Positions 21,570 through 32,847 of a DNA stretch of 64,000 nt are shown piece by piece. Origin of the DNA: Tridacna crocea (lineage: Eukaryota; Mollusca; Bivalvia; Cardiida; Cardiidae); NCBI GenBank assembly GCA_943736015.1, contig OX031068.1, positions 24,436,296 to 24,500,295 of the forward strand. The letters run 5' to 3'. The notes below the pieces were generated by a model. That model was not told the origin of the DNA, did no database searches, and worked only from the letters and a program-made list of their open reading frames with translations. The position numbers and the translations under genes were made by a program. The first letter of the stretch is position 1. Each line of letters begins with the position of its first letter.

Positions 21570-21757
21570 TTAACCCTTTCCCAAACAATCCCTGGTTTTT
21601 ACGGGTCAGGAAAAGAAGCATTTTGAAAACATTGTGGGAATAGGAGAAAATACCCTATCATATAGAAAAATCATCTTTTTAGCAACTGTCAATTTGTCAT
21701 CTGAAAAATGATTTCAATTTGGTCTGGTCCAAAAGTTGCCGTTTGGGAAAGGGTTAA
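21570..21757 (-). mobile_element. F1 MITE, half palindrome deleted
   Basis: TTAACCCTTTCCCAAACAAT to GGGAAAGGGTTAA; only the left stem arm remains. Confidence 0.82.
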
Positions 21758-22192
21758 AAAAAAGGAAAAGTATGAATGAGTGCAGTGACCGACACAATAT
21801 TACTGAACTGGTGTTGAAATGGCAAGAAACGTCATGCATACAAATAAACAAACATATAAATCAATTAGATTTTTATCATAACGTGGCTTAAACTGAAATG
21901 TAATAAAGATGTAAAATTACATAACAATGTCATTGACCACGTTTCGTGACGCTATAATTATTATTAGTAGTAGTAGTAGTATTTAGACAATACAGAGAAT
22001 GAAAAGAGTACGTACAAAATGGTCAAATAAATGTACCTTTGGTGGTAAAAAAAGTAAAAATGAAAATCCAAAACTTCCTTCTATGCTTTCTGTCGTCCAT
22101 CGTGTATTTGGTGAGGCGCATACGATTAAGGTAGCGAAATGCCCGATATCAGTTGTGTTTGGTGTATACATAGTTCTTATCAAGATAAAGGG

Positions 22193-22290
22193 TTAAATTT
22201 AGTTCTGTGCACAGGGTTAGATCAGATTACACAGAACACAATCTGATCTTTATTCACACTGTCCGATATTGTAGTATCTTTTACGACACC
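22193..22290. repeat. F2 hairpin copy
   Basis: GATCAGATTACACAGAACAC and AATCTGATCTTTATTCACAC, followed by TGTCCGATA. Confidence 0.6.
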
Positions 22291-22299
22291 AGTCTCTGA

Positions 22300-22583
22300 T
22301 TAACCCTTTACCAAACAAAAACTGGTTTTTACGACCCAGAGGAAGAAATGTTCAATAACCGATTACCACACAATCCCTACTTTTGACGCCTCTGAGACAG
22401 AGCCTTTAGAAAACATTGTGGGAAATGGAGAAAATGCTGGTAACCAGCATTTTTTTCCTTTTCATACAATGTTTTCTACCCTTCATAAAACAAATTTCAA
22501 ATTTTCAGTCACTTTTATTATGTCGTCTGCAAATGCTCTCGATTTGGACAAACCTAAAATTTTGTCGTTTGGTAATGAGTTAA
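22300..22583 (-). mobile_element. Two F1 MITEs fused: truncated end plus complete copy
   Basis: TTAACCCTTTACCAAACAAA and about 50 bases of one copy run into a second start CGATTACCACACAATCCC; the latter carries the full palindrome and ends GGTAATGAGTTAA. Confidence 0.8.
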
Positions 22584-22620
22584 AGTGAAAACTGTAATTT
22601 GTAATATGAGAAACATTATC

Positions 22621-22675
22621 CTGCAAATAACAATAAGCCTATAATCGTGATACCAGATGGAAAAAAGATATCCAT
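22621..22675 (-). CDS. Candidate signal-peptide exon for gene B (weak)
   Basis: ATG at 22675-22673 gives MDIFFPSGITIIGLLLFA and then one base of a split codon, so it would be phase 1 like gene A exon 1. The following bases are GATAAT, not GT or GC, so splicing would need a rare GA donor or the sequence has changed. Equally it may be chance in AT-rich DNA. Confidence 0.2.
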
Positions 22676-22858
22676 CTATTCATGCACAATGATACAAATA
22701 TGCTGATATTAGTGCTAAGTGTATTGCAGCAGGCATTTTTTTTCACAGAACGTGCAGTCTGATCTTTGATCTACAGTGTCTGATAAAAAATACCATGCTC
22801 CAAAAAAAGTTTGAAGTAGCATTTTCCGCGTTTTTCTCTATCGGCTTCAAAGTTCTAT

Positions 22859-23091
22859 TTAATTCTCGACCAAACAAGCCCTGGTTTTCAAGATCATCAT
22901 GGGAAGAAGAGCTTTTGAAAACCATGTGGAAAAAGGAGAAAATGCTGGTTAACCAGCATTTTCTCCTTTTCGCACAAGGTCTTCTATCCTTTCAGAGACA
23001 AATTTCATAATGATGAGACACTTTTATTTGTCGTCTGCAAATGCTTTCAATGCGGACCAGTCTAACATTTTGACGTTTGGTAAAGAGCTAA
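22859..23091 (-). mobile_element. F1 MITE, diverged ends
   Basis: TTAATTCTCGACCAAACAAG to TAAAGAGCTAA, palindrome intact around 22916-22985. Confidence 0.82.
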
Positions 23092-23149
23092 GTTAATAAT
23101 CAGGATAAAGGTTAAGAGTTAAGCCATTATGAAAGATACAATTATTGGT

Positions 23150-23328
23150 TACTGTTTACCAAACGACAAAATTTTAGACTTGTCAAAATTAAAAGTATTT
23201 GCAAACGACAAAATAAATAAGAGTTAAAAATTGAAACTTGCCATTAGAAAAGTAGAAAACATCTAGGGAAAAGGAAAAAAAAATATGGTTACCAGCATTT
23301 TTTCCTTTCTCCACAAAGTTTTCAGAAC
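23150..23328 (+). mobile_element. F1 MITE, right end lost
   Basis: TTTACCAAACGACAAAATTT start, imperfect palindrome with AAAAAAAAATATGG in one arm. Confidence 0.75.
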
Positions 23329-23329
23329 T

Positions 23330-24440
23330 ATTCTATATAAGTGATGCACCAATGAATGCCCAGTGGTAGGAAATAATAATCAGTGAGCTAATGGATAGAC
23401 AGTTTCTTGTTTTTCTGACCTATGCTGTGAAGAGAAGGCTCTATAGTTCGACAAATGTAAATGCTATTTCGCGAAATGCTACCTTGGGATCATTTAGAGA
23501 ATAACAAACCCGGAGTCGTTTAAAAATGGTTTTAATCAGCCCCTCTTTGTGTATATCTTAATGTGTGTTTTTTTTCAGTTTTGGTAAAACTGTTATACTG
23601 TAAACAGAACAGAAACTTTATTGAATTTTCACAATTGTTTATTGGGTACTTTCCCATGTCATAGACATGCAATACGAGCATAAAATAATGTAGAGTGTAA
23701 ATCACAGCAATGATTTAGTTAACAAAGTGAAATCTATTCTAACTATGCCATAAGGACAATAACAACGTTGACTGCATAAATGTGGTCCATGATTGATGGT
23801 GAAAAAAACTTTCAAATACCATGGAATGATATATTATAAACATCCTTATCATTTCAATGAAAGGCAACTTCATCTTAGTCTCGAACTCTATAAAGGGACA
23901 CCATTTAGAAAAAAAGGTCTAAACAACTTTATTCACTGGGTTTAATACAATACCAACCATTGTGTTGTTTGTAGAAGTGATAAATACAATCCTGACATCA
24001 ATGAGTTCTCATAAGTCAACAACAAGAAATATCTTTAATTCCAGCAAATGCCATTAGATTTTGAAAAAAAGCTCAACAGATGTCTTCATTAATATTCTGA
24101 TTTTCTTCGCTGACACAACTTATAGATACGATAAATTATCATGGTAAGGCACAATATTTGTCATGGAATCTATTCTGTATCATTAAGATCATAATCAGTG
24201 ACAATTTTATGAACTATGGATACTGTTTTTTGGTACCAGCCCAATTGTCAGATATGGAGAAGCTGAAACAAATTTGCAAAAGGCAACCTTGAAACTATAC
24301 GTAAATAATACTGTCAATTTGAACTAGACAGAATTGTTGTGAATAGAAAAGCTCTTGACGGCGAAGATTTCTCCATTCAGCCATAACGCTGCAACGGTAA
24401 CTGGTGGACTATCGCTGAAATAATCAGGTTCAAAGAACAA
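23330..24440. other. No recognisable feature
   Basis: AT-rich, no ORF above 60 codons, no known repeat of this window. Possibly old, decayed repeat. Confidence 0.5.
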
Positions 24441-24527
24441 ATATGTGACACATCACGCAAAAAGGGACCTTCTGCGAAATCTGAACATCAATCGGATGAA
24501 AACAGATCAACGAAGGTGCAGATCAAT

Positions 24528-24708
24528 TTAAGTTGATAATTAAAAAATGATTGTATAACAAGGTACAATGACTACTTTCTATACAGAAAATGTCATTAAA
24601 GCGAAAAAGTGTCAACACTGATCAGCCTGCCCAATTCGCGCAGTTTGACCAGGGTTAACACTTTTCGCAGTTCCCGGAAGGTTCCTTTTTGCGTGATGGG
24701 TCACATAT
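24528..24708. repeat. F7 palindromic repeat, part of a duplicated block
   Basis: AAGTTGATAATTAAAAAATG to GCGTGATGGGTCACATATG. Same position relative to gene C's last exon as 36141-36317 is to locus D. Confidence 0.75.
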
Positions 24709-24795
24709 GCAAAGAGCTTCTAGAGAATTCAGACTCTTGACCAGGTAGATGTAGATTCATCCGCAAAGTTGTTTAGGAAGAATCATAAAAGTAGT

Positions 24796-25024
24796 TTAAC
24801 GCTTTACCACACGAGAAAATTTTAGACTGGTCCAAATTGAAAGCATTTGCAGACGACAAAATAAAGGTGACTAAAAAAAAGAAATTTGTTCTGGAAAGGG
24901 TAGAAAACACTGTGGGAAAAGGAGAAAATGCTGGTATCCAGCATTTTCTCCTTTTCCCATAGCGTTTTCAAAAGACTTCTTTCTTAGGGGCGTCAAAAGT
25001 AGGGATTGTGTGGTAATGGGTTAA
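24796..25024 (+). mobile_element. F1 MITE with a verified empty site
   Basis: TTAACGCTTTACCACACGAG to GTGGTAATGGGTTAA. The duplicate block at 36.38-36.40 kb lacks it: GTAGTTTTAATGATATT there against GTAGTTTAA[MITE]TTAATTAAATGATATT here. Confidence 0.9.
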
Positions 25025-25169
25025 TTAAATGATATTTCTTCAAAGGCTTTCTAGCCTTTTAATTTTTTTACCCTTGAAATGCTGGAACAGTTGTAGTTGT
25101 TTTTGTAGACAGTGTAGATCAAAATCAGACTGTACAAAACATGTATTCTGATCTTCGATTTACACTGTC

Positions 25170-25294
25170 CGCTAATGTGTTACCGAGGCTCGACTCCAAC
25201 CAAAGAAAAAGGCGAATGTGCACGAGGGAAAACAAAACAATTACATCGCACTATCGTCATCCATATTTCATCAGTGTCAAATCGTGCTTCAGGA
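25170..25294 (-). other. Gene C 3' flank, probable 3' UTR, duplicated at 37.57-37.70 kb
   Basis: The sequence just past the gene C stop is conserved with the sequence past the locus D stop (CTCGACTCCAACCAAAGAAA and CAAATCGTGCTTCAGGATTA in both). It carries no ORF of note; taken as 3' UTR and part of the duplicated block. Confidence 0.45.
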
Positions 25295-25497
25295 TTATGA
25301 ACCACAACAAAGGTAGACAAATAGGACGCTTGCGATTGTAAGGACAACTTCAGGCAGGACTGAAGAGGAAGAGGAATAAGCAGTAGTCGTAGTCAGTGGT
25401 TCTGAAGTCGTAAATGTCTCGTTTGTCGGAGAAGCTGTAGATGGAATCATTGATGGGTCAAATGCTGTTGTGGGCTCTGTTGGTGGCACTGCCGTTC
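25295..25497 (-). CDS. Gene C last exon: stalk and GPI-like hydrophobic C-terminus
   Basis: 67 codons including the stop, acceptor ATTTCTCAG, phase 1. Residues from TAVPPTEPTTAF to TTTTAYSSSSS form the stalk; LPEVVLTIASVLFVYL is the terminal hydrophobic stretch, ending CCGS. The length (about 15) and the absence of charged residues after it favour a GPI signal over a spanning helix; this is inference. Confidence 0.78.
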
Positions 25498-27842
25498 CTG
25501 AGAAATGTAAAGGTAAATGACGTCATATTTCCATCTGGTTGTGAGGCACGTGCAATTCATCTAGGCAACAAGAACATGTAAATCGGTTTTTTCACTGGTC
25601 GTACCAGTGTAATATCGAAAAATATTTTCACTGCTATTTCTCGATATCCTACTAGAAAACATGAAATAGACTTGAATATTTATCATTTATCAACACCTTT
25701 TCTGAAAATTCTTATCTTACCCTTAGAAATAAACTTTAAAAAAGAACAGGTAGTCTACAGTAACTTGTTCTTAACATTTAAGGACGCAAAGAAAAAAGAA
25801 AACAGCTGTCCTGTCTTGGGTCCCAAAGTTCCAATCTAACGTTGCCGAATGGATGTTCAGGGGTGAGAGAAAAATTCAGAGGAATTAAATCATAGGTATT
25901 GAAGATAACAACTTTTTACGCTTCTCATAACTATCCTCGCTTTCAATGTTTTCTTTTACCACTAATATAAAAAAAAATTCTAGCACACACGAGATAGCAG
26001 ACTTTTGAAACCATTGTGAGAAAAGGCGAAAATGCTGGTAATACAGCTGCGTATTAAACAGAATAGTACCTGATCTGGAACAAATCTGGAATCTGCCTAG
26101 ACCAAACTAATTCTGTCTAGACTAAATTAGGATTCCATTTTGGCTTGGCAGCTTAACAATCTGCGCAAACCAAACTGGAATATTTTGTCATTGAATATAG
26201 TGTGACTACATATAAAGCATCTTATTTAACTTAAATTACAGAATTAAAGAAGTTTTAATCAGAAATCGAGAGTAAGAAGAATTTTTAAATGTTGAAAACG
26301 GAGCAATTGTGTAAAAAATACAAGTAAATTGCTTTAATTAAAAATGCCTCTCAGTTGTAAACATATGTGGACTAATATGATTAAATAATTTTAGAAAACA
26401 ACCCATTTTGGTCTAGACAAAATTGTAATTCTAATTAGGTCAAGTCAGATTCTGGATATGCCTAGATTCCAATCTGGCCTACGACATGTGCATTGCTATC
26501 CATGTAATATGCATGTGTAGCCTAGTCTAAGTTAGTCTATAGATACAGAAAGTTGTTAGTAAGCAGTCATACGAGATACCACCAATACATACGAAAGCAC
26601 AGTCTGGTGCATGGTTGTTGAGTACTAAGATTAATAACTATAAAGTCTGTACAGTTTTTTATTTCAATGTTATTTGCTCGGATACAACAGTGTCCTTGAT
26701 CCGCCATACAAATCGAGACTTGTGTACTATTATCCGTTATGCTTGGAATAGTTCCTGAAAAAGAGAGCATACACTGTGTAATGCAGGTTGGGACTTATAC
26801 TCATATAGCTGCATGTAGCTGCTTGTTGCAGCCAACTATATATTGGTGTTTGCTGGCTGACTTACACTAAGGGTTGGGGCAAAATGAGGAATAACCCCAA
26901 AAGACTTTTTACATTTAGTTTCATGTTTTTTTAATTCTATTTCACACATTTTATAAGACGATTTCGATCACCATCCATAGTGTCATGGTTCAACATCCAG
27001 TAGCATTGTGGCTAACCGATTATCAGCCTGGCCCAATGATATTCTAGAACTGTGTCAAGATAAGGTAATTACCTTATTTCCAGAAACCTTTACACTTTTT
27101 TTCGAACGGTTTTCTAATTGTAACCCTTACGACTCAATATTTCCACACATACGTAAACTTGGACGGTTTACTTTTCAACTTATTTTCGAGGTAAAATCAA
27201 TACGGACCCATACAACAAACCCGACTATTTTTTCGTGGCAACATATTTACAAAATTACTATGGAAGCTTAAGGAATATTGATTGAAAAAATGGGATTATA
27301 TTACAACAGAAAAAATCATCTGCACTTTTTTCTCCAGAATCAAACATCTCTTATTATTTAAACATCACGCAGAACATACTGGTGAAAGGAGCGTGATTTC
27401 GAGATTGTAATTGCTTTTGCTGCAGTACTCAGCTTGGTAAAATGCCAAAAGGCATTAAGTCATGCTTATGTTTATTGAGCATAACACACATGTATCAGTC
27501 TATAGGCTTGAATAGATTTTAAAGTGCATGTCGCGGAAACCTAGTGAAGTTAACCTATTGTCTCGATATTCTGCTTATAAATCCGGGTTTCGTTGCAAAA
27601 TCATCTTTTCGATCTGACGGATTCGAAGAAAGATTTACCGTTCATCCATACTCTTTTATTGGTTGTTCCACACTGGCTGTCTTGAGGACAGACGTTTGAT
27701 AGTAGTCCATCTGGGTTGCCTCCAAACCGGTACCATCCTTGAAAACTCTGCCGTGTACAGTTGGTTGTACTGTTCGTGTAACTTGTCAGCATCGTAGTGT
27801 CATTCAAGAACAGGTAGGAGTCACATGGATCTTGTCCTTGTA
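25295..27842 (-). CDS. Gene C: D8C-domain glycoprotein with GPI-like tail (3 exons found, 5' end missing)
   Basis: Exons 27842-27639, 26754-26593 and 25497-25295, phase 1 throughout. Product: a D8C domain closest to gene B, a Ser/Thr stalk of about 50 residues, and a short hydrophobic C-terminus (VVLTIASVLFVYLCCGS) with no basic tail after it. Small residues (SSSSSV) precede it by a few positions, the layout of a GPI-attachment signal; vertebrate uromodulin and GP2 are also GPI-anchored. The signal-peptide exon was not found in the repeat-rich 28-37 kb. Its last exon and 3' flank are duplicated at 37.6-38.2 kb. Confidence 0.74.
25990..26041 (-). mobile_element. F1 MITE fragment
   Basis: GACTTTTGAAACCATTGTGAG then AAAAGGCGAAAATGCTGG only. 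Gene C intron. Confidence 0.5.
26042..26540. repeat. Possible old inverted repeat in gene C intron
   Basis: TCTGGAATCTGCCTAGACC near the left and GGATATGCCTAGATTCCAA near the right are loosely inverse, with GTCTAGAC words between. Weak. Confidence 0.35.
26593..26754 (-). CDS. Gene C exon: D8C C-terminal half
   Basis: 162 bases, acceptor CTTTTTCAG, donor TTTC|GTATGT, phase 1-1. Encodes GTIPSITDNSTQVSIC, DQGHCCIRANNIEIKNC, TDFIVINL, QQPCTRLCF. Six cysteines in the expected C..CC..C..C..C pattern. Confidence 0.87.
27639..27842 (-). CDS. Gene C exon: D8C N-terminal half
   Basis: 204 bases, acceptor ATTAAAG, donor AACG|GTAAAT, phase 1-1. Encodes QGQDPCDSYLFLNDTTML, then NCTRQSFQGWYRFGG, CPQDSQCGTTNKRVWMNG. 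Four cysteines in the gene B spacing, with NDT and NST sequons. Confidence 0.87.
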
Positions 27843-27925
27843 CTTTAATAAAAATCTAAGACCATTACATGTGTTCTAATTATTTGTTTCATTGACTAGC
27901 ATTGAACAGCTTTTTCAAGATTATA

Positions 27926-28125
27926 TCACCTTCATCATAGTGGCCAGTGCACCTATCCATGCTTTAATAGAGATTCTTTATCATTACTTCATACACTGTC
28001 TGGCCAACCATTGACTGCTATTCCACATAAATACCGTTGACACCATGTCAAGTGATGAGAGAGAAACAAATCCTGCTGCTAAGACTATCACCAGTCCTCA
28101 GAAAGACATTACTTGAGCTGGTGAT
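27926..28125 (-). mobile_element. SINE-like repeat S3, diverged fragment
   Basis: GTGGCCAGTGCACCTATCCATG, TTCCACATAAATACCG and AATCCTGCTGC follow the S3 order but with many changes. Confidence 0.5.
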
Positions 28126-28603
28126 TTCTTTATGATAGATTTTATAGTAGTAATAACAATATTGGTCGAAATGAAGTCTTTGATCGTAGTGATGAAATTA
28201 CTGATAATAATTGCAATAATCATCATAATAATGATAATACTGATAATCATACAAGTTAAATCGTATTGATAACAATATTTGTACTGTTAACGGAAGTTAT
28301 GACATTAACCATTGTTCATAATAGTAAATTTGTAAAGACAAAATATTGATGATACTAATAACTTAGTGTTGACCATTCTGACAATTCTGACAATTTTTAT
28401 CGAAATGCTGACCATACCACAGGCCTCTGAAATTCCATTGGGCTATCAAAGGATAACGAAATTTCCATTATCGGACACTGTTACTATTAATACCACACTG
28501 GGGATTCCCTCTGTGTCGGATTTACTTGTCTATGTGCAATATAGAAGGAGTCGCCGATGTATCATTTTCAAAAACGGCATCAAGGAAAATTTGAGAATAT
28601 ATA

Positions 28604-28848
28604 CTCTCTCAAAAAAGAAACGCAACATACAGAAAATAGGAAATTTACTTCATATATTATTTTCATAATTTATGATATAAATAATTTACACAGGAATGCA
28701 AAAATTGGCACACTTCTTGTTCATGAGTTCTTTTACCTTGGAATATCACAGTTTGTCACATATTGTCAATAAATCACTCATAAATTGTCAATATCTGGTA
28801 TAATATTTCAAAAAGATAATCTGATGTTGCGTTTCTTTTTTGAGAGAG
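28604..28848. mobile_element. TA-flanked MITE, Tc1/mariner type
   Basis: Perfect 25-base terminal repeats (CTCTCTCAAAAAAGAAACG..) with TA on both sides, 245 bp, AT-rich interior. Sister of 50672-50919 in length and in the AAAAGAAACGCA core. Confidence 0.85.
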
Positions 28849-29104
28849 TATATTTCGTGATATACAGGCGATGCACCAATGTGCAATAAGTGTTCGATGA
28901 TAGATCAAGGACAATTTTAGTGGTCCGTGATAGACCAATAGAGGTTCAAAGGCCTGTGACCAAAGTGATGGAATTGGTAACTTTTCTCGAAGTATTGACC
29001 ATACTGATAATGTTGAGAACTTTTATTTAGCTGTTGACCGTACTAATTACAATGATAACTTTTATTGAAGTGTTAACTATACTGATGATACTAATAACTT
29101 TGGT

Positions 29105-29525
29105 CTTTATCGGACGACAGAATTTTAGACCGGTCCAAATTGAAAGCACTTTCAGACGACAAAATAAACGCAACTCAAAAATTGAAATTTGTTTCCAGCA
29201 GTGTAGAAAACATTGTGGGAAAAGGAGAAAATGCTAGTTACCAGCATTTTCTGCTTTTCCCATAATGTTTTCAAGAGGTTTCTACATCAGGGTCGTAAAA
29301 ACCAGGGTCCGTATTCACCAACTATTCTTAAGAACATTGTTAGTCTTATTCTTCAGAATTTTGTCAATGTGAAAGTAACAGAATGTCTGATTAGCTAAAC
29401 CACTTGGTGTAGCCAATCAGAAGTTCTGTTACTTTCACAGTCAAAAACCTTGAAGAGTAAGACAAAGACTGTTTTTAAGAATGGTAGGTGAATACCCACC
29501 CAGGGATTGCTTGGGAAATGGTTAA
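29105..29525 (+). mobile_element. F1 MITE interrupted by an F5 foldback
   Basis: Left end worn (TTATCGGACGACAGAATTTT), full palindrome, then AAAACCAGGG, the F5 element, CCCAGGGATTGCTTGGG and GGTTAA. Confidence 0.82.
29305..29497. mobile_element. F5 foldback nested in F1
   Basis: GGGTCCGTATTCACCAACTA to TAGGTGAATACCC. CCAGGG borders both sides, a possible 6-base duplication of the F1 sequence. Confidence 0.82.
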
Positions 29526-29690
29526 TAATATCTTAATGTTGGCCATCCTGGTAATGCATTTTGATTACAATTACGACGTTTGTGTTGATACTGTTTTATT
29601 GCTGATTCTGTAATAATGAACATGAACTTTATCCTTTCAGCGCAAAACATATAAACTGAACATACTATCCAGTAAACCTCCGAACGGGTT

Positions 29691-29835
29691 TTAACTCTTT
29701 ACCAAACAACAAAATTTTAGACTTGTCCAAACTGAAACTATCAAAGAATCACATTCGAAATGGCACTATTTGGGGTTTTTCTGTGGGCTTGAAAAGTACC
29801 ATTTCAGTTATTCAGCGGGAGAAGGGTAAAAAGAG
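29691..29835. mobile_element. Junction of F1 fragment and F2 right end
   Basis: TTAACTCTTTACCAAACAAC then, after about 50 bases, TTCGAAATGGCACTATTTGG and CAGTTATTCAGCGGGAGAAG of F2. Confidence 0.55.
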
Positions 29836-29855
29836 ACTTGAAAACAACCTATACC

Positions 29856-30086
29856 TTAACTCACTACCAAACGTAAAAATTTGAAACTTGTCCAGATTGG
29901 AAGCATTTGCACACGACAAAATAAATGTGACTTAGAAATTGAAACTTGAGTTTAGAAGAAAAGAAAACATTGCGGAAAAAGGAGAAAATGCTGGTTACCA
30001 GCATTTTCTCCTTTTCCCACCATGTTTTCAGAACACTTTTTCCTCTGGGTCGTAAAAAACCCAGGGATTGTTTGGTAAAGGGTTAA
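29856..30086 (+). mobile_element. F1 MITE, complete
   Basis: TTAACTCACTACCAAACGTA to GTAAAGGGTTAA. Confidence 0.86.
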
Positions 30087-30994
30087 TCCCTCTATGTGGC
30101 GGCAAACCTAAATAATGCGTTTGTTCGAAAAAAAATATTTTTTCGTCTGATGCTTTCTGAAAGTATAGAAATAATTGTGAAGATGGCAATCTGTTTATAT
30201 ACAGTCTGTTTAAGTGTATGTCGCTGGCAGAAAACGAAGTTTAAAACGCGGAAAAAGGTACACTAAGGATTGAGCCACTCGACAACTTTTGATCTATTGT
30301 AAAAATTCTTTTTTGAGCGACTAATACCTGAACCGACCAAACACTAACAAATTGTCGTCTTCCAAACAATTTCCACACGTCTAAATGATATGAATTAAAT
30401 GCATTTTAACTCATATTATTGCCTACTTTGGACTTTCTTGAAATTCCTTATTTAATGTCTTAACAAAAAAGCTTCATCTGAATATTTTGGTCTTCCGCGT
30501 TGCATTGATTCAGACATCAGATTTTAACCGGAAAGATCTGTAGTATCAATACTGGTCACGTCTGAGTGTACTTTGGCAAAGAACTGCATAATCTCGACCA
30601 AGTACAGGTGAAACCCAGGAAAAGTGATAAATAGGTGAGATGTCAGTGTGATGCGACTATAATTCTGTTGAAGAAAAAGTGAAACCGAATTAAATGAAAA
30701 CAAACAAGCAATTAGACTAACAAACCTTTGACAAGGAAAAAAATAGTAATTAATATCCAAACATTTCGTGTGCACGCCTTTCCTTCCATTGCTAGTCTGG
30801 TGTGGTGCATCCTTGAGATGGAAAGGCCTATTTATCAAAGTACTGGAGAGTGCTTGAAAAGTTATCACTCGAAGTATTATAATAACTCTTTCAGAGCCAA
30901 AAATATAACTCAACATCTATTGAAGGCTGAAAGCACAATAATTAACTGCAACTGAGAATACTTCTTATCACACAGGCTTGACTAAACAAGTGGA

Positions 30995-31070
30995 GGACAA
31001 AGGTCAAGATCAGACTGCACTATCTGTGCAGTCTGATCTTGATCTATGCCGTGCATAAAAGCCCCTGTTT
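30995..31070. repeat. F2 hairpin core within SD1
   Basis: GGTCAAGATCAGACTGCAC and GTGCAGTCTGATCTTGATC perfect inverse. Confidence 0.7.
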
Positions 31071-32021
31071 TCGCCTAAGGTAATGAAAGGTTGAAAAAAA
31101 AAAGTTACACAGATTTGAAATTTACCCTTATCCCACCAAACGAGACCGTGCATATTTTTCTAAGTACTGACAAAGATCAGACTGTAAATAAGTGCAAAAT
31201 GATCTTAATCCATGTTCACCGCTTTTTTGTGAACGGGTTCAGCCACATCACATCCATTAAAAAGTCCATAAAAGGAATAAATTGTATATGTTCGTGATAG
31301 TCAATAATTAAAATTTAAGCATGATTTGGGTTAATCTAAACAATGATACTCATCTTGTTAAAGCCTTTTCAAGATGACAAAATTTTAGAATTATCAATGT
31401 GAAAGAATCTGCAGACGATAAATTCAATGTCATTCAAATAATGACTTTTTTCTTGGGAACTTGGGAAGGGAATAAAACATCGAAGGAAAAGAAGATGATT
31501 TTGGTAACCAGGGCCGTTAACAAACGGAATTATGTGGTAAAGGGGTGTTTAACAGTATGAGGAAAGAAAATGATATCACACAAAGTAGATGCTTCCTTTC
31601 TCTAAAACTTTTAAAGATCACATAAAATTTCATTTATTTATTTCCTTTTTTCCTCCTTTTTGGTGGTTTTAAAAAAAAACTTCAATGAAGTATGCCTAAA
31701 ACTCATGTTTGTTTAGCTACTTATCATTAAACAGTATTCGGTTTGTTTTAGAGACATTATCGAACATGGTCAATTTTATCTTTTAAAGCGTGATAAAAGC
31801 AACTTATTTTGCACTCATCCCGATTACATTTCAAAAACATGTACTGACCCGAAGTATTGAGAAGCAAGAGGATCATAAGCACGCTGTATCTGTCTTCGGA
31901 CCAAAGAGGTTGGCTGTAACTTACTTTGACTGTGACAATTATCCACCGTAGAACTGCTAGCCACTCATCGCCATACGGAAATAGCAAAAGCATCGTTAAT
32001 GACATAGGAATGTCTTGGTTT

Positions 32022-32720
32022 TTGTGGTATTTGTCGAAGACAATACCACTATGAGTTCAAGATTGAATTTTGATAACCATGTATCTTATTTTGTGCAAAG
32101 CCGAAGGAAATAAACCCAGTTAAACTATTTTTTTTCTCAGGCAAATGAGTTTTACGGTGGCAATCAGATATGTAATTTGAAATGGCATATTAAAATACAT
32201 TGGGCGAGGCCATCGATCTTTGAGATACTTATTTTTGATTTAAATAGCTTCTCTCGCTCATAGCCTTTTATTGGCGCAGTGATACAAATTTGCTTACTGA
32301 CCCTGGGCTTTTTCGTTCCAAAACCAATTCGTTCCATGGCTTGTTCGTCCCATGATTGCGCGCTACTCCATTTGATTGCTCATGAATATTTATAGATCGA
32401 GGTAATTGATTGTAATGTTGGAAATTAAATGTAAAAGGCTAGAGATATTTCAAAATTATAGTTTTCTGGAACAAGCTTAATTTTGTTCGATATATCAACA
32501 GGATTTTTCTCTCTATTCGTCATTCATCCCACTGTCAAGGGGCGTTACTCCTGCTTCCTCCTAATGATCAAAGGGAGACCACTTATACAAAAGTAAACCA
32601 AACTTTGTCATGAGTACTCTCCCTTCAATCGAAAATGTATTAATTTGCTTAGTGGGTTGACATTTAAGCCAATATTTGAACAATATGTCTCTGCTTCTTT
32701 CAAACTATTAATTCCACTCA
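32022..32720 (+). repeat. Dispersed repeat R2 inside SD1 copy 1
   Basis: Inverted relative to 12880-13555. Absent from the same point of SD1 copy 2, so it is a mobile unit inserted after (or lost since) the duplication. No clear terminal duplication. Confidence 0.7.
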
Positions 32721-32847
32721 TAAGGGCCAACAAGAGTGTTGTCTGATGTAAAAGGTTTTTTTGGATCAGGAATACTCATTAATTAAACAAACCGTAGGTC
32801 TTATTCAGACACAGACACAACAAATCTTTATCATGATAACAAGATTA

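Larger units (their letters stand above)
24528..25500. repeat. Segmental duplication SD2, copy 1 (partner 36141-37890)
   Basis: Collinear: F7, CAAAGAGCTTCYAGAGA, CTAGCCTTTTAA, F2 core (AAAATCAGACTGYACAAAAC), 3' flank and last exon of the D8C gene. Copy 1 has the MITE 24796-25024; copy 2 has about 1 kb inserted between the F2 core and the 3' flank. Confidence 0.85.
30500..32790. repeat. Segmental duplication SD1, copy 1 (partner 40385-42965)
   Basis: Shared in order: AGTGATAAATARGTGAG, CCTTCCATTGCTA, an F2 core, CCATTAAAGGAATRAA, CCCGAAGTATGRAAAGCAAGAGG, GGTTGGCTGTAA and CCAACAAGAGTG. Copy 1 holds R2 (32022-32720); copy 2 holds instead two F1 MITEs, an F6 element and a SINE. ORFs here are not conserved as frames between the copies. 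Confidence 0.82.

Noticed and set aside
25141-25341. Plus-strand ORF with LDSNQRKRR
   Set aside because: Antisense to the 3' flank and last exon of gene C; that segment is explained by the minus-strand gene.
30524-30916. 130-codon minus-strand ORF
   Set aside because: Within SD1; the frame is not kept in the duplicate at 40.4-40.8 kb.
31757-32005. Signal-peptide exon for gene C (MSLTMLLLF start, GTAAGT donor)
   Set aside because: The donor is phase 0, not the phase 1 needed, and the duplicate at 42.2-42.4 kb does not keep it.
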